Part shown: positions 52,452 through 60,325 of the stretch, one piece after another | Numbering within the stretch: position 1 is the first letter of the stretch | Layout: every line of letters begins with the position of its first letter | NCBI RefSeq assembly: GCF_026242055.1 | Contig: NZ_JAPJDL010000007.1 | Span: forward strand, 290,359-354,358 | Direction of reading: 5' to 3' | DNA length: 64,000 nucleotides | Origin: Lentzea sp. NEAU-D7 | GTDB taxonomy: Bacteria; Actinomycetota; Actinomycetes; Mycobacteriales; Pseudonocardiaceae | Notes under the pieces: generated by a model | Told to the model about the DNA's origin: nothing | The model's database searches: none | Seen by the model: only the letters and a program-made list of their open reading frames with translations | Position numbers and translations under genes: made by a program

Positions 52452-54482
52452 ATGGGCGCGCGCAAACTCCTCCTCCGGCTCCCGGCCTGGTTCCGGTTCA
52501 CGGTGATCACGCTCGCGGTGTTCGTCTGCGGGGTGGTCGCCTCCCGCCCGGCCACCGGGGACAACGGGGTTCCGCCCAGTGCCGACGTGATCGCCGCGGC
52601 CAACGCCGTCGACGCGTTCGTGGCGCCGTCCGCGACGCACGACCCGTACCTCAACCTGCCGTCGGACTTCGCGCGCGAGATGGGGCGCGATCCCCAGACC
52701 ATCACGGCACCGGACGGGACGCTGCGGGTCGTCGACGCGGGTGGCGGGTGCTCCGGGCCGGCCGGTGACACGGAGTGGGACTTCAGCGCGGCGTGCCGGG
52801 CGCACGACCTGGGCTACGACCTGTTGCGCTACGCCGACCACAAGGGCGATCCGCTCGGGCCGCAGGCGCGCAAGGCGTTGGACGACAGGCTGACGACGGA
52901 CCTGCACGCGCAGTGCCGGCTGAACCCGCGCGGTGCGCAGCAGAGCTGTCACGCGGTGGCCGAGACCTACGCGCTGGGGCTGAAGTTCAACTCCTGGCGG
53001 CAGCGGTGGGGAGCGCCCGGCCACGAACCCGTGGTGGCGTGGGCGTTCGGCAGCGCGGTCGTCGTGTTCCTCCTGCTGGCGCGGCTGCACGGCCGGCGTC
53101 GCGAGAGCACGACCGCGAACTCGCTGCCCCTCGTGCTGGCCCACGCGGAGCAGGACCGGTACGCGACGTTCCTGCGGCTCTTCAGCCTCGCGCTGCTCGT
53201 GCTCGGCGAGACGGTGGCGACGCTCGCGCACCTCAGAGGCGTCGGCACGCCGTGGCTGTGGGCGCTGCAGGCGGTGCCGCTGTTCTTCTTCGCCGGCGGG
53301 CACGCGAACCTGCGCAGCTGGCAGGCGCACCAGGGCGGCTTCGGCTGCTGGGTGTCGAGCCGGACGTCGTGGCTGCTGCGGCCCGTGCTGGCGTTCGTGC
53401 TGCTGTGGGTGGTGCTGTTCGCGGCGCTGAACCTGATGGACGTGGAGGTCGACGCGTACAGCCGGCTGATCACGCATCCGTTGTGGTTCCTCGGGGTCTA
53501 CCTGCTCGCCGTGGCCGCGACCCCGGCGGCCGCGTGGCTGCACCGGCACTTCCGCCGCACCACGCCGTTCGTGCTGGTGCTGGTGACGCTCGCGGTCGAG
53601 ATCGCGCGCACGTCGACGGACTGGAAGACCGGCGGGTACGCGAACCTGATCGTCGGCGCGTTGCTGATGCAGCAGATCGGCTTCTTCTACGCGGACGGCA
53701 CGCTGACCGTCCTCTCGCGCAGGCTCCTGGCCGCGCTGGGGGCCGTCACGCTGCCCGCGCTGGTGTTCTTCAGCGACTACCCGCGCTCGATGATGGTGCT
53801 CGGCGTGGCGCAGGTGTGCCTCGCGCTGCTGGCCCGCGGGCGCGTCACCTCGTGGCTCGACGGCCGGTCGTGGCACGTCGTGGACTTCGCCCGCCGCGCC
53901 CCGATGACGGTGTACCTCGCGTACCTGGCCGGGGTCGGCGCGCTGGTCGGGCTGCTCGGGCTGACACAGGCCCCGGTCTGGCTGGTGCTCGGGCTGGTGC
54001 CGCTCATCCTGCTGTTCCACCGGTTCGAACGCCGCCTGGTCCGGCTCCAACGCCTGCCCCACGAGTCGCACCGCACACGGCTCGCGACGGCCATGGGCGT
54101 GTCGTTCGGGACGCTCGGCGTGCTCGGGTTCGTGGTGAGCGGGTTCCTCGGCGACGGCGTGCTGGTGCTGCTGCCCGTGGACCCGTTGCAGAACCTCATC
54201 CACCTGCTGCTCGGCTGGTACCTGATCCACACCGCCCGCACCGGCAGCTGCGACACCCGCCTGCCGTGGCTGCTCACGGCGCTGGCGTGCGTGCCGCCGA
54301 TGCTGGCGCTGGACCCGGCCCCGCCGGTGGTGGTGCTGCACGCCGTGGCGATCGGGCTCGCAGCGCTCGGAGCCATCCCCAGGTCACGGCCGCGCACACC
54401 GGCAGCCACAGCAGCCGCTGCCACACCCAGCCTGGATGGTCTGGTGGCTGCTGGAGCCCCGGCAGCGAACCCCACGCGCTGA
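52452..54482 (+). CDS. fusion of secreted-type phospholipase A2 domain to a multi-TM acyltransferase-like region
   Basis: A 676-residue membrane protein. After an N-terminal hydrophobic segment (about 14-31) comes a prokaryotic phospholipase A2 domain with GGGCSGPAGDTEWDFSAACRAHDLGY; His118-Asp119 are the catalytic HD of the CxxHD motif, and several Cys suggest disulfides outside the membrane. From about 196 there are roughly twelve hydrophobic segments like acyltransferase-3 proteins (PLFFFAGGHANLRSW, HPLWFLGVYLLAVAATPAAAWLHR). The usual catalytic His of VLGHW reads VLGET, so acyl transfer may be lost. The end (DPLQNLIHLLLGWYLIHTART) resembles the DUF4383 motif. The architecture suggests membrane-tethered phospholipid remodelling; this is inference. 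The ATG follows TAACCT by 9 nt. The last 209 bp overlap the convergent acyltransferase gene. Confidence 0.75.
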   Translation: MGARKLLLRLPAWFRFTVITLAVFVCGVVASRPATGDNGVPPSADVIAAANAVDAFVAPSATHDPYLNLPSDFAREMGRDPQTITAPDGTLRVVDAGGGCSGPAGDTEWDFSAACRAHDLGYDLLRYADHKGDPLGPQARKALDDRLTTDLHAQCRLNPRGAQQSCHAVAETYALGLKFNSWRQRWGAPGHEPVVAWAFGSAVVVFLLLARLHGRRRESTTANSLPLVLAHAEQDRYATFLRLFSLALLVLGETVATLAHLRGVGTPWLWALQAVPLFFFAGGHANLRSWQAHQGGFGCWVSSRTSWLLRPVLAFVLLWVVLFAALNLMDVEVDAYSRLITHPLWFLGVYLLAVAATPAAAWLHRHFRRTTPFVLVLVTLAVEIARTSTDWKTGGYANLIVGALLMQQIGFFYADGTLTVLSRRLLAALGAVTLPALVFFSDYPRSMMVLGVAQVCLALLARGRVTSWLDGRSWHVVDFARRAPMTVYLAYLAGVGALVGLLGLTQAPVWLVLGLVPLILLFHRFERRLVRLQRLPHESHRTRLATAMGVSFGTLGVLGFVVSGFLGDGVLVLLPVDPLQNLIHLLLGWYLIHTARTGSCDTRLPWLLTALACVPPMLALDPAPPVVVLHAVAIGLAALGAIPRSRPRTPAATAAAATPSLDGLVAAGAPAANPTR

Positions 54483-55296
54483 GCGCCAGCGTCACGGTGA
54501 TCAACGCGCTCTGGTGCGTCAGGAAGATCCCGAGCGCGTGCTTGTTCAGCCACGCCACGGGTTTCGCCGTGCCGAGCCTCGTGAGCAGCGGTGCGATCGT
54601 GAGTACCAGGCCGATCTGTGCGAACGCCAGCGCGAGCGTCGCGTAGTTCGGCGGGTTCAGGTTCGAGACGGCCTCACCGGGGATGCCCACCGCCGACAGC
54701 GGGTAGCCTCCGAACGTCGTCAGCAGCGCGTACCCGAGCACGCCCAGCACCAGCAGAGGCGGTCCGGGAATCCTCCTGCGCGCCAGCGAGAACCCGAGCT
54801 GCCAGACCGCCCACCACACCGCGTACGGCACGACCAGCACCAGCAGGACCGGGACGAGCACACCCCACGAGTGCTCGTCCAGCCTGCGCACCAGCGGTTT
54901 CAACGCGAGCAGCACCAGGTAGACGCCGAAGAACCACAGCGGCGTCGTGACCAGGAACCCGATGTTCCAGGCGGTGCCCTGGTCCACGCCGCGCAACGTC
55001 AGTCCGAAGAGGACAGCGGCCCAGCAGCCGAGCATGAGCGCCGTGGGCACGGCGAGCTGCTTGAGCCGGACGAGGAACGGCGTCTTCGAGCGGGCGGCCG
55101 CATACCCGCCCACGAAGAAGAACAGGCCGAGCGTCTGCAGCACCCACGAGACCGGTGTCAGCGAGGTCAGGTGCTTCAACGGACTGTCGATGTACATGCC
55201 GGTGGGCGTGTCGACGAGTGCGGTCACCAGCCAATGGCCGAGCACGACCGTGACGACGGCGATCGCCCGCACGGCGTCGATGAACGGATTTCTCAC
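54274..55296 (-). CDS. acyltransferase-3 family membrane protein
   Basis: This 340-residue protein starts RNPFIDAVRAIAVVTVVLGHWLV, with the catalytic His of acyltransferase-3 enzymes in VLGHW, and continues with about ten hydrophobic segments including LGLFFFVGGYAAARS and TPLWFFGVYLVLLALKPLVRRL. Such enzymes O-acylate sugars, peptidoglycan or lipids at the membrane. GTG 55296 overlaps the stop of the upstream alpha/beta hydrolase gene (GTGA), so they form one unit. Its last membrane segment (WQRLLWLPVCAAVTWGWL) and a Pro/Ala-rich tail are encoded antisense to the end of the phospholipase A2 fusion gene. Confidence 0.87.
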   Translation of the reverse strand: MRNPFIDAVRAIAVVTVVLGHWLVTALVDTPTGMYIDSPLKHLTSLTPVSWVLQTLGLFFFVGGYAAARSKTPFLVRLKQLAVPTALMLGCWAAVLFGLTLRGVDQGTAWNIGFLVTTPLWFFGVYLVLLALKPLVRRLDEHSWGVLVPVLLVLVVPYAVWWAVWQLGFSLARRRIPGPPLLVLGVLGYALLTTFGGYPLSAVGIPGEAVSNLNPPNYATLALAFAQIGLVLTIAPLLTRLGTAKPVAWLNKHALGIFLTHQSALITVTLALSAWGSLPGLQQPPDHPGWVWQRLLWLPVCAAVTWGWLRALRARSPRRAAPPPAGPGPAPASAARTPAP

Positions 55297-56003
55297 AGCT
55301 TCTCCCCCGAACCCGAAGCGATCCGGACGAGAGCGTTCAACGTCTCGCTGCCCGGCTCGTAGTACGTGTCGTGCTTCCCGCCCTCGAACCGCAGCACTGT
55401 CGCCCCGAAGCCGTCCGAAGCCGGATCCGTGCCGTGCCCGAGGTCGAACAACCGCGCGTTGGGCACGAACCTCATCCAGTCCCCGCTGGTCCGCAGCGCC
55501 CACACCCGAGCGCGGGTCCCCAGCTCCTCGACGGAGTCCGCCCGCACGCCAGGGCTTCCGGTGAACACGATGTCCGCCACGTCCAGTTCGTGCGCCGCGA
55601 GACCGACCACCACCGACCCGTAGCTGTGGCCGACGACGTGCACGCGCGCCTGCGTCCGCAACGACCGCACGAAGTCGGCGAGCGCCGTGGCCCCTTGACG
55701 CGCCAGCGAGCCCGTCATCGCGTCCACGCCGAGCCCCTGCGGCGTCCGGTACCCGAGCCAGGCGATCACCGCGAGGTCGTCCCGGCGCGCCTGCTCGTAG
55801 AAGTTGGACGCCATCCGCCCGACGGTGCGCTCGAACCTGCCGAGGTCCACGTCGGACCCCGGCACGAGGACCACGACGTCACGCGCGGTGCTCAGGTCAC
55901 CGACGATCGCGACCCGGCGGGCGACGTCGGAACGCCACTGCGCGATCGACGGCGCGACCGACGGGAGGGCGATCAGCAGGAGGAACAGGACGGCTCGGCG
56001 CAT
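55293..56003 (-). CDS. secreted alpha/beta hydrolase (DUF1023-like)
   Basis: A 236-residue protein with an N-terminal hydrophobic signal (AVLFLLLIALPSVAPSIA) and an alpha/beta hydrolase core: VVVLVPGSDVDLGRFERTVGRM, and the nucleophile elbow VHVVGHSYGSVVVGLAA (GHSYGS). Catalytic Asp and His are probably in the region ending FEGGKHDTYYEPGSETLNALV, which gives the His. This pattern resembles the actinobacterial DUF1023 group of esterase-like hydrolases. Coupled to the acyltransferase gene by a GTGA overlap, it may remove or supply acyl groups on the same envelope substrate. The substrate is unknown. Confidence 0.82.
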   Translation of the reverse strand: MRRAVLFLLLIALPSVAPSIAQWRSDVARRVAIVGDLSTARDVVVLVPGSDVDLGRFERTVGRMASNFYEQARRDDLAVIAWLGYRTPQGLGVDAMTGSLARQGATALADFVRSLRTQARVHVVGHSYGSVVVGLAAHELDVADIVFTGSPGVRADSVEELGTRARVWALRTSGDWMRFVPNARLFDLGHGTDPASDGFGATVLRFEGGKHDTYYEPGSETLNALVRIASGSGEKL

Positions 56004-56065
56004 GCACCGACGCTAGGAAGACCACGGACCCCGGATCGTCACCCCGGCGTGCCGTCTTCCCGCTG

Positions 56066-56719
56066 CTACCCCGGTACCACGAGCCCGCTCTCGTAGGCCG
56101 CGATGACGGCCTGGGCGCGGTCGCGCAGGCCGAGCTTGGTGAGCACGCGGCTCACGTGCGTCTTGACGGTCTGCTCGGCCAGCACCAGGTGCGCGGCGAT
56201 CTCGGTGTTCGACAGGCCCTGCGCGATCAGCACGAGGATCTCGGTCTCGCGTTCGGTCAGGACCGACAGCTGCGCCGGCCGGACGCGGTCGGACCGGCGC
56301 GACCGCACGAAGTCCTCGATCAGGCGTTTGGTGATCGACGGCGCGAGCAGGGCCTCTCCCGCGGCGACCACGCGCACGGCGTTGAGCAGCTCGCGGGCGG
56401 GCGCGTGCTTGAGCAGGAACCCGCTCGCACCGGCCTGCAACGCCTCGTAGACGTAGTCGTCGAGGTCGAACGTGGTCAGCACGAGGACCTTCAGGTCGTC
56501 CGACCCGTTCAGCAACAACCTCGTCGCCGTCAGTCCGTCCATTTCGGGCATGCGGATGTCCATCAGCACGACGTCCGGTCTGACCGTACGCGCCAGCGCG
56601 ACGCCCTGCACGCCGTTGCCCGCGGAACCGATGACCTCGATGTCCTCCTGCGAGTCGAGCAGCGCGGAGAACCCCTCGCGCACCATCTCCTGGTCGTCGA
56701 CCACGACCACCCTGATCAC
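56066..56719 (-). CDS. NarL/FixJ-type response regulator
   Basis: A 217-residue regulator with receiver (RVVVVDDQEMVREGFSALLDSQ, Asp in DVVLMDIRMPEMDG, LTTFD, LLKHAP) and LuxR-type output domain (LTERETEILVLIAQGLSNTEIAAHLVLAEQTVKTHVSRVLTKLGLRDRAQAV). Its ATG overlaps the stop of the partner kinase gene (ATGA, 56716-56719). It is separated from the hydrolase-acyltransferase unit by 62 bp on the same strand, so it might be transcribed with it or control it. Confidence 0.93.
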   Translation of the reverse strand: MIRVVVVDDQEMVREGFSALLDSQEDIEVIGSAGNGVQGVALARTVRPDVVLMDIRMPEMDGLTATRLLLNGSDDLKVLVLTTFDLDDYVYEALQAGASGFLLKHAPARELLNAVRVVAAGEALLAPSITKRLIEDFVRSRRSDRVRPAQLSVLTERETEILVLIAQGLSNTEIAAHLVLAEQTVKTHVSRVLTKLGLRDRAQAVIAAYESGLVVPG

Positions 56720-57834
56720 TTGTCCCCCAACGGAATTCTCGCCCTGACCAGGAACCCGCCGTCCTCGGTCGACTTCACGGTCAGCGTGCCACCGTGCACC
56801 GCGACGCGTTCCCGCATCCCCACCAGGCCCTGCCCGCTGCCGCCACCCCTGGACGGCCCGCCGGCGGTGTTGATCACGTACACCTCCAGCACGCCCTTGT
56901 TCTGGTGCACCTGGACGGACGCCTTCGAGCCGGGCGCGTGCCTGGTGGCGTTCGTGAGCGCCTCCTGCACGATCCGGTACGCGGTCAGGCCGACCGCCTC
57001 CGAGACGTCGTCCACGTCGACCTCGGCCTCGTCGCCGGGTCTCACCAGTTCCGGGATGCGGCTGATGCCCGGCTGCGGTTCCCGTTGAGGAGCCTCGCCG
57101 TTCGTCCGCAGCACGCCCAGCAGCCGTTGCATGTCGGTGATCGCCTCACGCGCGGCCTCGCCGAGTTCCGCGAACTCCCGCTGTGCTTCCTCGTTCAGCC
57201 CCTTGAGACGGTAGGGCGCGGTCTCGCACCTGACCACCACCAGCGACATGTGGTGCGCCACGACGTCGTGCATCTCGCGTGCGATGCGGGCGCGTTCCTC
57301 CAGCGCGGCCTTGGCGTCGCGCTCCTCCTCGAGTTCGCGTTCCGCTCTGCCGCGCGCACCGAACAGGAAGACCGCGGTACCCACGATCGGCACGAAGAAC
57401 GCCATGTCCGCGGCCTGCGGCTCGGACGCGATGATGAGCGCGCCGCTGAGCAACGTGGCCACGATCACGATCGCGCGCGAGTAGAACGCCGCGACCGCGA
57501 CGAACAGCGGCACCGCGGTCCAGTACTGGAAGGTCTCGGCGCCGTCGCCGGCACACAGGAGACTGACGAGGTAGAAGCCCGGAACCGCCAGCCGCCAGGC
57601 GTAGAGCGGCGACCAGATCAGCAGCACGTACGGCACGACCGTCACCAGGAAGATGACGACCCACCAGCCGTCCGAGTCCTCCTGGCGCACGTAGCCGGCG
57701 CTCGCGACGATCGCCCACACGACAGCGTAGATGATCAGCGCGCCGTGCACCGGGACGCGCCACCGCCCCAGCGCCTTGGCGAGCACTCGGGTGCGATCAG
57801 GACCGAGAACGGTTCGGTACAGCGCGCGGAACAC
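56716..57834 (-). CDS. NarL-type sensor histidine kinase
   Basis: This 372-residue sensor has about five hydrophobic segments (HGALIIYAVVWAIVASAGYV, WWVVIFLVTVVPYVLLIW, YWTAVPLFVAVAAFY, AIVIVATLLSGALIIAS, FFVPIVGTAVFLFGA). After a short coiled coil come the HisKA_3 motif ARIAREMHDVVAHHMSLVVV and an HATPase domain (YRIVQEALTNATRHAPGS, GQGLVGMRERVAVHGGT). HDVVAHHMSLV places it in the DesK/LiaS-like group that responds to membrane or wall stress. It is coupled to the response regulator gene. The upstream region 57835-57954 is shared with a divergent hypothetical gene. Confidence 0.92.
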   Translation of the reverse strand: MFRALYRTVLGPDRTRVLAKALGRWRVPVHGALIIYAVVWAIVASAGYVRQEDSDGWWVVIFLVTVVPYVLLIWSPLYAWRLAVPGFYLVSLLCAGDGAETFQYWTAVPLFVAVAAFYSRAIVIVATLLSGALIIASEPQAADMAFFVPIVGTAVFLFGARGRAERELEEERDAKAALEERARIAREMHDVVAHHMSLVVVRCETAPYRLKGLNEEAQREFAELGEAAREAITDMQRLLGVLRTNGEAPQREPQPGISRIPELVRPGDEAEVDVDDVSEAVGLTAYRIVQEALTNATRHAPGSKASVQVHQNKGVLEVYVINTAGGPSRGGGSGQGLVGMRERVAVHGGTLTVKSTEDGGFLVRARIPLGDK

Positions 57835-57954
57835 CAGCCGATGCTAGGTGGATCCGCCGATTCGCACATTGACCTGCGGAGTGACATACCCGGGTAGCAC
57901 TCTGATCAAGATGGGGCATTGCGAATGCGTGACACCGCGCGGTAGGCAGTACCT

Positions 57955-58461
57955 GTGACACCACCACAGGATCCAGATCGCTGGTCACGGCTGACGGCCG
58001 TCGCCGGCGAGGCGCTGGCTGCGGCCAGGGCCGGGGAAGACGCTGTGGCGGTAGACCTCGTGACCGGGTACCTCAGCGGGTCGCCCGAGGGCAACGAGGA
58101 GATCCGTGAGCTCGTGCTCCTGCTGTTCGCCGAGTGCAGCAGCATGGTCAGCGCGCTCGGCTCCGGCGGCGCCACCCCGGTGAAGATGCAGGTCTTCGAC
58201 GAGGAGGGCAACGAGGTCCAGATCGACGACGCGGACCCACCCGTCCGCACGGCGATCCGCGCGCTGCTGGCCGAGGTGCACGGCGATCAGGACGCGGCGT
58301 CGGAGCAGATCGAGATCGCCCTGGCCAACGGTCAACCGCAGGAGCTTGCGACAGTCGTCCTGCAAGCCCTGCGGTGGACCCTGAAGCTGGCGATCGAGTG
58401 CGAGACGCGCGACCTCCCCGTCGCGCCGTGGATCACCGCGTCGCTGGACGACCAACCCTGA
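57955..58461 (+). CDS. conserved hypothetical protein
   Basis: A 168-residue acidic, soluble, mostly helical protein (LTAVAGEALAAARAGEDAVAVDLVTGYLSG...ELVLLLFAECSSMV, later QELATVVLQALRWTLKLAIE). It has no signal peptide, membrane segment or motif that I recognise; repeated helix pairs hint at a TPR-like helical fold. GTG 57955 lies 6 nt after TAGGCA, a weak leaderless-type arrangement. The 3' end overlaps the convergent erythromycin-esterase-family gene by 29 bp. Function unknown. Confidence 0.68.
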   Translation: MTPPQDPDRWSRLTAVAGEALAAARAGEDAVAVDLVTGYLSGSPEGNEEIRELVLLLFAECSSMVSALGSGGATPVKMQVFDEEGNEVQIDDADPPVRTAIRALLAEVHGDQDAASEQIEIALANGQPQELATVVLQALRWTLKLAIECETRDLPVAPWITASLDDQP

Positions 58462-59560
58462 TGTGCAGCAGAGCGTCCACACCGTCCATGAGGTGCTGGT
58501 CGAGCGGGAAGTAGGCCATCGCCAGCATGGGGTCGGCGCCCGTGTCGGTGCGAGGTGAGCCCTCGGGCTTGTCCTTCGTGATGCCCCAGGTCGTGAACCG
58601 GTCCTGCAACTGGCCCTCGAAGGTGGCTTCGTCCGGTTCGCCGAGCCCGATGGAGTCGTTGCGGCCGAGCGTGCCGCCGATCACGGTGTACTGGTCACCG
58701 AGGATCGGCGCCACGAGCGCGCCTGCCGACAACCACTCGACGCGTTCGCCGGCCATCTCCATCGAACTGGTGGTGCGCTGCAGGTGGGCGTTGTGCGCGA
58801 ACACGAACGTCGGCCCGTTCGCGGCCTCGGCGCGCCGGATCTCCAGCAGGTTCCGGGCCATCACGCCGTCCCGCATCTGGCACAGGCGGGTGAGGCGCAC
58901 GCCCAGCGGGTTCGGTTCCGCGCACTCCCGGTGGTACCGGAGCAGGTTCAGCCCGGCCACCAGATGCGTCTCCGCGCGGGCCCAGGCCTCGTCGGTGCTC
59001 CTGCGCTCGTGCAGCCGCCGGAGCATCCCGGTGCCGATCTCGCGCAGCCTGATCGCTTCTTCCGACCGGCCCGGCGACTGGGTGAGGTCCATGACCGCCT
59101 CGTCGCGGCTCCACTTCTCGTCGTCGATCGTCAGGTCCACGTCCTCGCCCAGGTGGTCGCGGGCGTGTTCGAGGTAGGGACGCGGGCTGGGCGCGCTGGC
59201 CGTCTCGGTCTGGAAGTCGAAGCCGTGGAACGACAGGCGGTCCCGAGGCGCTTTGCCCGCGTTGTACTCGCGCATCCACTGCACGAGCTCGCGGTTGGCG
59301 GGCCAGTTCTCCCCGAACGTGTGGGAGAAGCCCTCCTTCATGATCGTGTCGAGGTCACCGGGGCCGCCGTGCACGTAGTCGTTGACGCTCAAGCCCCTGA
59401 TCCGGCAGGTCTCCAGGGCGATCGAGCGGAAGCCCAAGCCCGCGAGCTGCTCGAACAGCTCGTTGCGGATCCACGTGTGGGCGTGCTCGAGGTGGGTCGG
59501 CTCCCCGAAGCCCAGCAGCTCGGTGAAGGGGGTGATGAACTCGCGAATGTCCTGGCTCAT
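58433..59560 (-). CDS. erythromycin-esterase-family protein
   Basis: The 375-residue product belongs to the EreA/EreB-like fold: LLGFGEPTHLEHAHTWIRNELFEQLAGLGFRSIALETC near the N-terminus contains the conserved GExTH and E residues of the active site, followed by RELVQWMREYNAG, LSFHGFDFQ, and TFVFAHNAHLQRT (catalytic His region HNxH). Characterised members hydrolyse the macrolactone of erythromycin; many homologues act on unknown esters. The divergent neighbour is a MerR-type regulator, as for drug-inducible resistance genes. ATG 59560 lies 8 nt after TACGGT on the minus strand; an upstream ATG at 59578 would add six residues. Resistance is plausible but untested. Confidence 0.85.
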   Translation of the reverse strand: MSQDIREFITPFTELLGFGEPTHLEHAHTWIRNELFEQLAGLGFRSIALETCRIRGLSVNDYVHGGPGDLDTIMKEGFSHTFGENWPANRELVQWMREYNAGKAPRDRLSFHGFDFQTETASAPSPRPYLEHARDHLGEDVDLTIDDEKWSRDEAVMDLTQSPGRSEEAIRLREIGTGMLRRLHERRSTDEAWARAETHLVAGLNLLRYHRECAEPNPLGVRLTRLCQMRDGVMARNLLEIRRAEAANGPTFVFAHNAHLQRTTSSMEMAGERVEWLSAGALVAPILGDQYTVIGGTLGRNDSIGLGEPDEATFEGQLQDRFTTWGITKDKPEGSPRTDTGADPMLAMAYFPLDQHLMDGVDALLHIRVGRPATR

Positions 59561-59588
59561 GTGGTTCAACCGTAACATTGAAAGCTCC

Positions 59589-59637
59589 GTTGAGACTTTT
59601 GTGCGATCTTCTCGTCATTCGCATCTAAAGTCTCAAC
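59589..59637. promoter_or_regulatory. paired inverted 11-bp operator arms between the esterase and tandem-MerR genes
   Basis: GTTGAGACTTT (59589-59599) and AAAGTCTCAAC (59627-59637) are exact inverted copies 27 bp apart. The right arm overlaps the -10-like TAAAGT (59626-59631) and ends one base before the GTG of the MerR gene. The left arm lies near the -35 position of the minus-strand esterase promoter. This is the expected layout for one regulator controlling both divergent genes. Confidence 0.7.
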
Positions 59638-59638
59638 C

Positions 59639-60325
59639 GTGCGACCAACTGACCTCGCCCGCGAGCACGGCCTCTCGACCCAGGCGGTGCGCAACTACGA
59701 GGAGTCCGGGTTCCTCCCGCCCGCCGAGCGCACACCGTCCGGTTACCGCGTCTACACCGAGACCCACGCCGCCGCGCTGCGCACGTTCCTAGCGTTGGTC
59801 CCGGCCTTCGGGCACGCCACCGCGGGCCAGATCATGAACGCGATCCACGCCGGCTCGCTGGACGACGTGCTCACGACGATCGACAGGGGCCACGAACAGC
59901 TGCTGCGCGATCGCTCGACCCTCGACTCGGTCAGCCGGGCCGTGCAGGACCTGACCGACGTCGAACCCGTCCTGGAGCCGCGCACGATCGGCGAGCTGGC
60001 CCGGCGCCTCGGCGTGACCCCGGCGACGCTGCGCGCGTGGGAGGAGGCCGGCATCCTCGTGCCGTCTCGCGAACCGACCGGCCACCGCCTGTTCCGGGCC
60101 GAGGACGTCCGCGACGCCGAACTCGCCCACCTGCTGCGGCGCGGCGGCTATCCGTTGGCGCGCATAGCTTTGGTGGTCGAGCAGATCCGCACGGCAGGCG
60201 GCACCGACACCCTCGGTGCCGCCCTCGCCGACTGGCGCCGCCGCCTCACCGCACGGGGCCTGGCGATGCTGGCCGCCTCCGCACGCCTCAACGACTACCT
60301 GACCGCACGGGCAGCAGCTCCGTGA
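59639..60325 (+). CDS. MerR-type regulator with two tandem MerR helix-turn-helix domains
   Basis: A 228-residue protein with two MerR DNA-binding units. The first is RPTDLAREHGLSTQAVRNYEESGFLPPAERTPSGYRVYTETH (residues 2-43). The second is RTIGELARRLGVTPATLRAWEEAGILVPSREPTGHRLFRAEDVRDAELAHLLRRGGYPL (about 119-177), followed by a short helical tail. Ordinary MerR proteins have one such domain and dimerise through a long helix. Two in one chain could let a monomer span both halves of an operator, or a dimer bind four half-sites. GTG 59639 lies 7 nt after TAAAGT with no ribosome site, so the mRNA is probably leaderless. It likely regulates itself and the divergent esterase-family gene. It overlaps metX by 38 bp at the 3' end. 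Confidence 0.82.
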   Translation: MRPTDLAREHGLSTQAVRNYEESGFLPPAERTPSGYRVYTETHAAALRTFLALVPAFGHATAGQIMNAIHAGSLDDVLTTIDRGHEQLLRDRSTLDSVSRAVQDLTDVEPVLEPRTIGELARRLGVTPATLRAWEEAGILVPSREPTGHRLFRAEDVRDAELAHLLRRGGYPLARIALVVEQIRTAGGTDTLGAALADWRRRLTARGLAMLAASARLNDYLTARAAAP

